Translations under genes and position numbers: made by a program | Notes under the pieces: model-generated | The model's input: the letters and a program-made list of their open reading frames with translations, nothing else | Database searches by the model: none | What the model was told of the DNA's origin: nothing | Shown: piece by piece, positions 1-6,326 of the stretch | Layout of the letters: the number at the start of each line of letters is the position of its first letter | Numbering within the stretch: the first letter of the stretch is position 1 | DNA from: Candidatus Mediterraneibacter gallistercoris | Lineage (GTDB): Bacteria > Bacillota_A > Clostridia > Lachnospirales > Lachnospiraceae | Length of the DNA stretch: 20,872 bases | Assembly (NCBI GenBank): GCA_019119745.1 | Contig: DWWI01000028.1 | Coordinates: forward strand, 1-20,872 | Reading direction: 5' to 3'

Positions 1-225
1 ATGATCATCGGACGTCTCAACAAAGAGATGAAAGAAATCTGCCTGCTTGATCAGGTATATGTACAGGACAGCGATCTGACTGTTGCAAAATATGTTGACA
101 AAGTAGCAAAAGAGAACAACGCAAAAGTAACAGTTACGAAGTTCGTACGCTACGAGACAGGCGAAGGAATCGAGAAGAAAGAAGAGAACTTCGCAGAGGA
201 AGTAGCAAAACAGATGAACGCGTAA
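1..225 (+). CDS. tsf: Elongation factor Ts, C-terminal part (5' end outside window)
   Basis: This is the final 74 codons of EF-Ts, the guanine-nucleotide exchange factor that recharges EF-Tu during translation in the cytoplasm. The reading frame is open from base 1 and ends at TAA 223-225. The peptide has the family's C-terminal signature: a KEICLLDQVYVQDSDLTV stretch followed by VTKFVRYETGEGIEKK and an acidic FAEEVAKQM end, which match the EF-Ts pattern of LLDQ/LLEQ, V-x-x-F-x-R-x-x-x-GEGIEK and F-A-x-EV. The internal ATG at base 1 is not the true start, because EF-Ts proteins are roughly 280-310 residues long; rpsB and the rest of tsf should lie just upstream. An intrinsic terminator follows about 40 bases after the stop, so tsf appears to end its transcript here. 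Confidence 0.93.
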   Translation: MIIGRLNKEMKEICLLDQVYVQDSDLTVAKYVDKVAKENNAKVTVTKFVRYETGEGIEKKEENFAEEVAKQMNA

Positions 226-265
226 TACGCAGCTTTCTGTAAATTTATAATGAAACAAACGAGAG

Positions 266-297
266 AATCCGCAGGCTTTCTGCGGGTTCTTTTTCTT
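266..297 (+). terminator. Intrinsic terminator after tsf
   Basis: A 9-bp stem (AATCCGCAG / CTGCGGGTT, one T-G wobble) closes a GCTTT loop and is followed by CTTTTTCTT. It lies 40 bases past the tsf stop and reaches the 3' end of the converging pseudogene. Confidence 0.9.
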
Positions 298-754
298 AAT
301 CTTCTTCAAGTTTCGGCAGGATTGATCGCATGGATTCATCGAATTCAGCATCAGAGGAGTTGTGGAAGAGAATCAGGTCGTGCCCTGCATCCAGTCTTTC
401 CAGAGGCTCGGGAATAGAAAAATCCACAGTCTTGAGTTCCAGAGTTTCCTCGTTGTGGACTTCCTTTGTAAACGGAGCATTGATCAGGACGATATCGTCA
501 TACTCCAGCGCCTCTACGCCGATGTCTACAATCGTTTCATATTCGTAGTCACGGATATTTTCCTCAAAAAACTTTGAACTGCGGTTGATCTCCTCGCCGG
601 CGGCTGCAAACACCCGGTTGGATAACGGAATCAAAGTATCTTTGTCAAGATAGACGACATGTTTCAGGTTTCTGGCAAGCTGTTTTGAAATGTAGGTCTT
701 CCCGCAGGCAGGCGGAGAGCTGTCAATGCTATAAGGTTTGTACCCGGGGTACAA
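296..754 (-). pseudogene. Broken P-loop (AAA/zeta-toxin-like) kinase gene
   Basis: The frame gives 152 residues with clear remnants of a small P-loop kinase or ATPase. It has SPPACGKTYISKQLA near the N terminus, then VVYLDKDTL, NRSSKFFEENIRDYEYE and DDIVLINAPFTKEV, and a C terminus with DFSIPEPLERL and LILFHNSS. Three signs point to decay. The Walker A region has Ser where the first Gly of GxxxxGKT should be. The residues before it do not form the usual hydrophobic first strand, and the only start is a TTG inside a palindrome. After NAPFTKEV the chain jumps within about ten residues to the C-terminal DFSxPEPLE segment, so the central 45-50 residues expected between them seem to be missing. 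The intact family length is my recollection. No upstream ribosome site is evident. The gene converges on tsf. Substrate is unknown. Confidence 0.6.
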
Positions 755-755
755 A
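737..755. repeat. 19-base palindrome TTTGTACCC-G-GGGTACAAA
   Basis: Perfect 9-bp arms surround one central base. It sits exactly at the 5' edge of the broken kinase frame, where recognisable homology begins to fail. It could be an old operator (for example for a dimeric regulator) or a recombination scar. No partner copy was seen in the window. Confidence 0.5.
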
Positions 756-813
756 TCATTTTTAATTATTTTGTGTGAAGAGAATAAAATTCATCGAAAT
801 AATAAAAAACACA

Positions 814-842
814 TTGACCTTCCGGCTTTTCAGTGCTATATT
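814..842 (+). promoter_or_regulatory. Sigma-A-type promoter of the deaminase operon
   Basis: TTGACC (814-819) and TATATT (837-842) are separated by exactly 17 bases, close to the sigma-A/sigma-70 consensus. Transcription would start near 849, about 105 bases before the first gene, leaving a leader that contains the hairpin at 867-902. Confidence 0.75.
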
Positions 843-866
843 CATCTTCGTCAAAAGCAGATGAGC

Positions 867-907
867 AAAGAGGCTTATGCATATTGTTGCATAAGTCTCT
901 TTTTTGC
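867..907 (+). terminator. Terminator-like hairpin in the leader of the deaminase operon (possible attenuator)
   Basis: A 15-bp stem with one G-T wobble (867-881 with 888-902) closes the 6-base loop TATTGT and runs into TTTTTT. CAAAAGC (852-858) is also complementary to GCTTTTG (906-912), so the base of the hairpin can extend and trap the T-run. It lies between a strong promoter and the first gene, so it either ends short transcripts conditionally or terminates read-through from upstream. No known riboswitch fold is recognisable in the roughly 18-base stretch before it. Confidence 0.7.
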
Positions 908-954
908 TTTTGGAGAAAACAGCTGTTAGAAAAGAGTACAGGGAGTGAACAGGT

Positions 955-2214
955 ATGAACAGAAAAAAGTTTATTAATGCGAAAATAAAAGGTGTAGATG
1001 AATTACAGGAAATACTGGTTGAGGACGGTGTGTTTAAAGAAATTTCGTCCCATATTGATGCTACAGACTGCCCGGTCATCGATTTACAGGGAAAGCTGAC
1101 ACTGCCTCCCTATGTAGATCCGCATATTCATCTTGACTATGTATTTACAGCAAGGAAACAGGGCGCAAAAAATGGAACGGGTACACTTTTTGAAGGAATT
1201 CAGAGATGGAGTGAGACAAAAAGTGACCTTACGGTAGAGGAGATTAAGGCAAGAGCGGTCAAGGCGGTAAGAAAAGAAGTGTCACACGGTGTTCAGTATA
1301 TAAGGACTCATGCGGATGTTACCGATCCGGCGCTTACTTCTCTCAAAGCAATGCTGGAGCTGAAGGAAGAATTAAAAGATCTTGTGACTATCCAGATTGT
1401 ATCCTTTCCGCAGGAAGGAATGTACGCGTATCGCGGGGGCGATGAACTGGTAGAAGAAGGATTGAAAATGGGAGCGGACTGCGTAGGAGGAATCCCTCAT
1501 TATGAACTGGCGAGAGAGTTCGGAGAAAAGTCGGTTCACAAAGTTGTGGAGCTGGCAGTAAAGTATGACAGGCTGATCGATATCCACTGTGACGAGACAG
1601 ATGATGTACAGAGCAGATTCCTTGAACTGCTGACAGCCCTTTCAATTATGGAAGGAATCGGTGAGAAAACTACTGCCAGCCATACCTGTTCTTTCGGATC
1701 TGCTGACAACAGCTACGCGTTCAAGCTGATGAAAAATCTGAAAAAGGCAGGGCTGAACATGATCTCATGTCCGACGGAAAATATATATCTTCAGGGACGG
1801 CAGGATACATATCCGAAGAGGAGAGGTATAACCAGAGTGAAGGAATTATACGAAAACGGAATTAATGTATGTTTTGCTCAGGATTCCATACAGGATCCAT
1901 GGTATCCTCTGGGCAACGGAAACCTGATGAATGTACTGGACAACGGGATTCATATTGCACAGATGATGTCCTTTGAAGAACTGGATAATGTCTTGGATCT
2001 GATCACAGTAAACGGTGCGCGGACAATGCATCTTACAGACAGTTATGGAATCGAGGCAGGAAAACCGGCAAACTTCATCGTACTTGACGCGAAAAACGAA
2101 TTCGATGCAGTCGCGGAACGGGCGGACGTTTCGGCAAGTGTGAGAAACGGTGAATTTCTGTTTAAAAAAGCGCCTGTATCTTACGAAGTACAGAATGATT
2201 TTATGAAAGAATAA
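955..2214 (+). CDS. codA: Cytosine-deaminase-family amidohydrolase
   Basis: This is a 419-residue, metal-dependent cytoplasmic hydrolase that resembles E. coli cytosine deaminase (cytosine + water to uracil + ammonia) along its whole length. Visible hallmarks are the metal-binding HIH at 57-59 in VDPHIHLDY, GTLFEGIQRW (76-85), IVSFPQEG with substrate Gln153, IDIHCDE with metal His211 and catalytic Glu214, His243, TYPKRRGITRVKE (285-297) and Asp310 in CFAQDSIQDPWYPLG. E. coli has HDD at the last site; here it is Q-D-S, so the residue equivalent to Asp314, which contacts the substrate, is Ser311. Related enzymes act on isocytosine, isoguanine or creatinine, so cytosine is not certain. The start is set by AGGGAG nine bases upstream. 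It is the first gene of an operon with a regulator and a transporter, which suggests induced catabolism or salvage. Confidence 0.85.
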   Translation: MNRKKFINAKIKGVDELQEILVEDGVFKEISSHIDATDCPVIDLQGKLTLPPYVDPHIHLDYVFTARKQGAKNGTGTLFEGIQRWSETKSDLTVEEIKARAVKAVRKEVSHGVQYIRTHADVTDPALTSLKAMLELKEELKDLVTIQIVSFPQEGMYAYRGGDELVEEGLKMGADCVGGIPHYELAREFGEKSVHKVVELAVKYDRLIDIHCDETDDVQSRFLELLTALSIMEGIGEKTTASHTCSFGSADNSYAFKLMKNLKKAGLNMISCPTENIYLQGRQDTYPKRRGITRVKELYENGINVCFAQDSIQDPWYPLGNGNLMNVLDNGIHIAQMMSFEELDNVLDLITVNGARTMHLTDSYGIEAGKPANFIVLDAKNEFDAVAERADVSASVRNGEFLFKKAPVSYEVQNDFMKE

Positions 2215-2235
2215 TGTCAGGCAGGGAGAAGGAAA

Positions 2236-3411
2236 ATGTTCAGATGCAGAGATTTGATGATGCTTCCGTCTATGGCAGAAGCAAAACTGATATCAGGCCA
2301 GGGGGGACTGGATCGTCTGATCCGTTGGGTCTATAAACCTGAGGATATGCATTTCGCAAAATGGGTTCGGGGAAACGAGCTGCTTATTATAAGTGTTCCG
2401 GTAATAAAAAGCAGAGATTTTGACCTTCGAAAACTCCTGAACCAGGCTGTGAAACTGCGTATGGCAGGAATGCTTCTGCTGGTCGGGGAGAAATATATCA
2501 CGCAGATACCTGCCGATGTGATTTCCTGCTCCAATATAAAACGATTCCCGATCTTTTGCATTTCGGGAGAAATTCCGCTGATTGACATTTTTGAGGAAAT
2601 CGGTCATGCAATTGCGTATGATGATGAAAAAGAATTTGAAAACAGCGGATTGTTTACAAACATCATATTTGGCAATGCAGTAAACGCGGATGCATTTTTA
2701 TCAAAATGCAGAGAAACGGGGTATGAAATAGATACCCCTCAGCGAATGTTCATTATACGTTTGAATTCTTTGGAAAAAATGCAGATGTTTGACTGCGGCA
2801 ATGTGATAAGCAAGATAAAAGAGTGTTTTGAAGAGGCAGGGATTCCTGTCCTGCTGTCAGGATTCGGCAGCAGCTGTATTGGCTGTTTCGGCATTGAGAA
2901 GGGCGCATATTCCGCTGTGAAAGCGGTTTATAAAAAAGTATCGGAGTGGATATCCGAAGAATATGAGAACTGGAACGCCGGTATGGGAATAGGAAAAGCA
3001 TATACAGAGATTGAGGATTTTCATAAAAGCTATGAGGAGGCTTCTAAGTGTATTCGTGTGATTGAGAAAACAGGCGATGGACAGGGAATATATCAATTTG
3101 AAGAAATTGGTCTGTATAATCTGATCCTGGAGTCGGGCGATAAACAGATTATTGATGAATTTATAGAAAATACGCTGGGAGCGGTGTTGGAGTATGATAA
3201 AGAGAATCACACTGCTTTTTTACAGACTCTGACCAGTTATCTCTGGAATAACAACAGTCTTCTCTACGCATCCAGAGAGCTTCATATGCATCGGAATACC
3301 GTAAAGTATCGGATCGGACGGATCGAGGAACTGACCGGAAGATCCCTGGAAGATGCTGCTACGAAGCTGGAATTTATGAATGCGATCTTATGCATGAAGC
3401 TTTGCCGGTAA
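2236..3411 (+). CDS. PucR-family transcriptional regulator
   Basis: This is a 391-residue cytoplasmic regulator. Residues about 1-125 form a PucR N-terminal domain (RDLMMLPSMAEAKLISG, then a WVYKPEDMHFAKWVRGNELLI segment typical of the family). The centre, about 140-300, resembles the degenerate GGDEF-like region seen in CdaR/PucR proteins. The last 60 residues (332-391) are the PucR-type helix-turn-helix: YLWNNNSLLYASRELHMHR followed by NTVKYRIGRIEELTGRSL. Family members control purine, allantoin and related nitrogen catabolism. It starts 21 bases after the deaminase behind GGAGAAGG and precedes the transporter, so it most likely controls this operon. Its ligand cannot be read from the sequence. 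Confidence 0.9.
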   Translation: MFRCRDLMMLPSMAEAKLISGQGGLDRLIRWVYKPEDMHFAKWVRGNELLIISVPVIKSRDFDLRKLLNQAVKLRMAGMLLLVGEKYITQIPADVISCSNIKRFPIFCISGEIPLIDIFEEIGHAIAYDDEKEFENSGLFTNIIFGNAVNADAFLSKCRETGYEIDTPQRMFIIRLNSLEKMQMFDCGNVISKIKECFEEAGIPVLLSGFGSSCIGCFGIEKGAYSAVKAVYKKVSEWISEEYENWNAGMGIGKAYTEIEDFHKSYEEASKCIRVIEKTGDGQGIYQFEEIGLYNLILESGDKQIIDEFIENTLGAVLEYDKENHTAFLQTLTSYLWNNNSLLYASRELHMHRNTVKYRIGRIEELTGRSLEDAATKLEFMNAILCMKLCR

Positions 3412-3430
3412 ACACAGAATGGAGGCAGAC

Positions 3431-4780
3431 ATGAGTTTAGGACTAATTGCAGTAGTGATTGTGATCATGATCGTAGTAGGTTCGATCGTGACAAAGAAAT
3501 GTGAGCCGTTTCTTATAGGCGGCTCTATTATCGGGGCCGTATTTCTTTACAGACAGGATTTTCTGGCAAAGTGGGTGACTGTTCTGGAAGATGTGATGAG
3601 CAATGAGGCTTACCTGATCCTTGTATGCGGGCTTTTCGGAAGTCTGATTGCCCTGCTTACAGCTTCAAAGGGAAGTTATGGATTTTCAAAGATAGTTGCA
3701 AAATTATGTAATACAGAAAAAAAGACAATGATCACAACAGTAATTCTGGGAATTATTATCTTTATTGATGATTATCTGAATGTACTGTCTATAGGAACCG
3801 CAATGAAAGGTGTATATGACAAGAGGAAAGTGCCGAGAGAGACTCTGGCTTATCTTATTGACAGCACAGGTTCTCCGGTATGTGTGCTCATTCCGTTTTC
3901 TTCGTGGGCAGTATATTTCGGTTCCATCTTTTTTGCTCAGGACAGTGTGAAAGCTCTGGGAGATTCTACATGGATGGGAGCATATGTGAGGGCGATTCCT
4001 TTCTGTATCTATCCGATTGTGACAATCCTGATTATTCTGCTGTTTTCGCTGGGGCTCTTTCCCAAACTGGGCGGGATGAAAAAAGCTTATGAGAGAACAG
4101 CAAGAACCGGAATGACATACAGTGAAGCCAGCAGGAAGTATAATTTAACAGAGGCAGATGACCAGGATGGCAATATTTGGAACTTTATCATACCTATGGC
4201 CGTGCTGGTAGTGGTAGCAGTTATAACAGGTGATCTTGTTGTTGCTCAGGTTGTTTCTCTGCTTCTGACATTGGTACTTTATCTTATGACAAAAGTGATG
4301 AATTTTACTGAGTTCTGGGACTGCTTTATTAAAGGCTTTGCCGATATGCTGCCGATTATAACACTGATTATTTCCGCGTTAACCTTTCAGCAGATTGCAG
4401 CGGATATGCAGATGACAGAGTTCTTTATCAAGATTACGGAACCGATTCTGTCAGCACAGCTGTTCCCGATGATCGCGTTTATCCTTGTTGCACTGCTGGC
4501 TTTTATGATCGCAAATGCATGGGGAGTATGTTCGCTTGTGGCTCCGGTGCTTCTTTCTATGGGAGCATCTGTCGGAGCCAATCCGGTACTGATTATGGCT
4601 GCGATTCTTTCCGGATGTGTATTTGGAAATCATGCCTGCTTCTATTCGGATACCATGGTTCTGTCATCACAGGGAAGCGGAATTGATAATTTTGACCATG
4701 CTATGTCTCAGCTGCCATATTCCCTTATCGCAGTAGCGGTAAGCGTGGTCGGTTTTCTGATTTTCGGATTTGTATTTTAA
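3431..4780 (+). CDS. NhaC-family (Na+/H+ antiporter type) membrane transporter
   Basis: This 449-residue polytopic inner-membrane protein has roughly eleven hydrophobic segments. NhaC-family hallmarks include IFIDDYLNVLSIGTAM (110-125), LIDSTGSPVCVLIPFSSWAVY (about 142-162) and a GNHACFYSDTMVLSS motif near the C terminus. NhaC proteins exchange Na+ for H+, but some members carry organic substrates, such as the malate/lactate antiporter. No CodB-type cytosine permease is present, so this may be the importer for the deaminase substrate; that is inference from context. An in-frame ATG at 3419 is possible, but GGAGG (3421-3425) sits five bases before ATG 3431, and I chose that start. It begins 19 bases after the regulator. 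Confidence 0.85.
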   Translation: MSLGLIAVVIVIMIVVGSIVTKKCEPFLIGGSIIGAVFLYRQDFLAKWVTVLEDVMSNEAYLILVCGLFGSLIALLTASKGSYGFSKIVAKLCNTEKKTMITTVILGIIIFIDDYLNVLSIGTAMKGVYDKRKVPRETLAYLIDSTGSPVCVLIPFSSWAVYFGSIFFAQDSVKALGDSTWMGAYVRAIPFCIYPIVTILIILLFSLGLFPKLGGMKKAYERTARTGMTYSEASRKYNLTEADDQDGNIWNFIIPMAVLVVVAVITGDLVVAQVVSLLLTLVLYLMTKVMNFTEFWDCFIKGFADMLPIITLIISALTFQQIAADMQMTEFFIKITEPILSAQLFPMIAFILVALLAFMIANAWGVCSLVAPVLLSMGASVGANPVLIMAAILSGCVFGNHACFYSDTMVLSSQGSGIDNFDHAMSQLPYSLIAVAVSVVGFLIFGFVF

Positions 4781-4799
4781 TAGAAGGAGAGGGCATATA

Positions 4800-5423
4800 A
4801 TGGAAAAACAGAAGAAATATGTAGTGACAATTACGAGACAGTTCGGAAGCCTGGGACGCCCGATCGCAAGGTTGATGAGCCAGAAATTGGGAATCGATTA
4901 TTTTGACAGGGATATTGTGGAAGAGGCGTCAAAGAAATTAAATCTTCCGGTTTCCCGGATTGATGAACTGGAGGAAAGAGCGGAAAAGTCGACAAAAAAC
5001 GGTTTTATGAGAATGATGTATCCATTGGGAACTCAGGCGAGCAGTGCCCAGGACAAAGTGTTTGAGACACAGAAGAATATTATGCAGTTTTTCGCGGAGA
5101 GAGAGTCCTGTATTATCGTAGGCAGATGTTCAGACTTTATCTTTGCTGACAGACCGGACAGTATGCATATTTATATATATGCTCCGTATAACGCGCGGGT
5201 GAAAAATTGTATACAGGATCTGAAGCTTGAGGAGCAGGAAGCCAAAAAGATGATACGGTCAGTGGATGAGGCAAGAGAACAGTACCACCTGCATTATGCC
5301 GGATTCCGCCCGGAGGATCAGCGATTCAAAAATATAATGATCGACAGCAGTATGTTCGGTACGGAAGGGACGGCGGATTTCCTTGTAGATGCTGTAAAAA
5401 GGCGGTTTTATGGGGTAGATTAA
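4800..5423 (+). CDS. Cytidylate-kinase-like protein
   Basis: This 207-residue cytoplasmic protein belongs to the cytidylate-kinase-like family (Cytidylate_kin2 type). The N terminus VVTITRQFGSLGRPIARLM (8-26) is the family's variant phosphate-binding loop: it has GSxGRPIA where ordinary kinases have GxxxxGK[ST], so Arg replaces the Walker Lys. It is followed by LGIDYFDRDIVEEA (30-43), and a second conserved block SCIIVGRCSDFIFAD (103-117) lies mid-protein. The family is common in Clostridia and its substrates are mostly unknown. The start is ATG 4800 behind AGGAGAGGG, 19 bases after the transporter; a longer frame from 4770 would overlap it without a ribosome site. It is the last gene of the operon. 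A role in pyrimidine salvage with the deaminase is attractive but unproven. Confidence 0.82.
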   Translation: MEKQKKYVVTITRQFGSLGRPIARLMSQKLGIDYFDRDIVEEASKKLNLPVSRIDELEERAEKSTKNGFMRMMYPLGTQASSAQDKVFETQKNIMQFFAERESCIIVGRCSDFIFADRPDSMHIYIYAPYNARVKNCIQDLKLEEQEAKKMIRSVDEAREQYHLHYAGFRPEDQRFKNIMIDSSMFGTEGTADFLVDAVKRRFYGVD

Positions 5424-5478
5424 CAAAGAAAATATGTTTTGAATCGGAGATTTTGCTTTTTGGCAGACACATCTTATC

Positions 5479-5510
5479 AGGCGGCACATTGTGATGGTGC
5501 CGCCTTTTTC
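5479..5510 (+). terminator. Intrinsic terminator of the deaminase operon
   Basis: AGGCGGCAC and GTGCCGCCT form a perfect 9-bp GC-rich stem around a 9-base loop, followed by TTTTTC. It lies 55 bases past the last gene. The remaining gap to 5606 is AT-rich, and I see no convincing promoter there. Confidence 0.93.
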
Positions 5511-5606
5511 GGATTAATTTAAGAAAAACTTCATAATATTCTCTCTAAAATATTCCATTTCATCTATTAAAATAAAAAGAAACTATGCAAAGGAGAGGGG
5601 GAGAAA

Positions 5607-6326
5607 GTGATAGAAGCAATCACTGTAAGAGATCTTTACAAACTCTACCGTGTTGGAGACTCCGTCGTCCGGGCACTGAACGGCGTGAGTTTCGAGATAC
5701 ATAAGGGAGAGTTCTGTGCGATCGTCGGTACCAGCGGTTCCGGAAAGTCAACGCTTCTCAACATGCTGGCAGGTCTTGAACGGCCTACGAAGGGCGAGGT
5801 GATTATAAACGGAAGTCATATTGAGAAGCTGAAGGAAGATGAACTCGTGCGTTTCCGCAGGGAAAATGTGGGGTTTATCTTCCAGTCCTTTCATCTCATC
5901 GGCACGATGAATGCGCTGGAAAATGTCGCCCTGCCGCTTACATTCCGGGGAGAAGCTCCAAAAGTAAGGATGAAAAAAGCGGACAGGATGCTGAATATGG
6001 TCGGTTTAAGCAGACATAAGAAGCATATGCCGAATCAGATGTCAGGAGGTCAGCAGCAGAGAGTAGGTGTGGCAAGGGCGCTTGTGGCGGATCCGGAGAT
6101 TATTTTTGCCGATGAGCCGACAGGAAACCTGGATTCCCACACGTCGGAGGATGTGATGCGGCTTATGCAGAGAGTCGTACAGGAACAGGGCAAGACTCTT
6201 GTGATGGTGACACACGATGATCACCTGGCAGAATACGCAGACAGAGTCTTCCATATCATTGACGGCCAGATCGTAAAGATCGATGTAAACAAATCTGAAA
6301 CTAGTGATGGAGGAAAAAGAGGATGA
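5607..6326 (+). CDS. ABC transporter ATP-binding protein (MacB/LolD type)
   Basis: This is a 239-residue ABC ATPase that would energise the membrane permease encoded two genes downstream. All nucleotide-binding motifs are intact: Walker A GTSGSGKST (41-49), Q-loop Gln93 in IFQSFHL, signature MSGGQQQR (145-152), Walker B IIFADEP (165-171), a D-loop GNLDS and the switch His203 in VTHDD. The spacing and the FQSFHLI segment are typical of the MacB/LolD/FtsE class, which works with FtsX-like permeases rather than with classical importers. Translation starts at GTG 5607 behind a strong AGGAGAGGGGGAG site. The stop overlaps the next start as ATGA, implying coupled translation. Confidence 0.94.
   Translation: MIEAITVRDLYKLYRVGDSVVRALNGVSFEIHKGEFCAIVGTSGSGKSTLLNMLAGLERPTKGEVIINGSHIEKLKEDELVRFRRENVGFIFQSFHLIGTMNALENVALPLTFRGEAPKVRMKKADRMLNMVGLSRHKKHMPNQMSGGQQQRVGVARALVADPEIIFADEPTGNLDSHTSEDVMRLMQRVVQEQGKTLVMVTHDDHLAEYADRVFHIIDGQIVKIDVNKSETSDGGKRG

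Noticed and set aside
861..929. A possible 22-codon leader peptide (MSKEAYAYCCISLFFAFGENSC) across the attenuator-like hairpin
   Set aside because: No Shine-Dalgarno sequence precedes ATG 861, and the codons show no run of a relevant amino acid; the hairpin itself explains the sequence.
762..1079. A 105-codon open frame on the - strand before the deaminase gene
   Set aside because: It overlaps the promoter, the hairpin and the deaminase start on the other strand and has no family resemblance.
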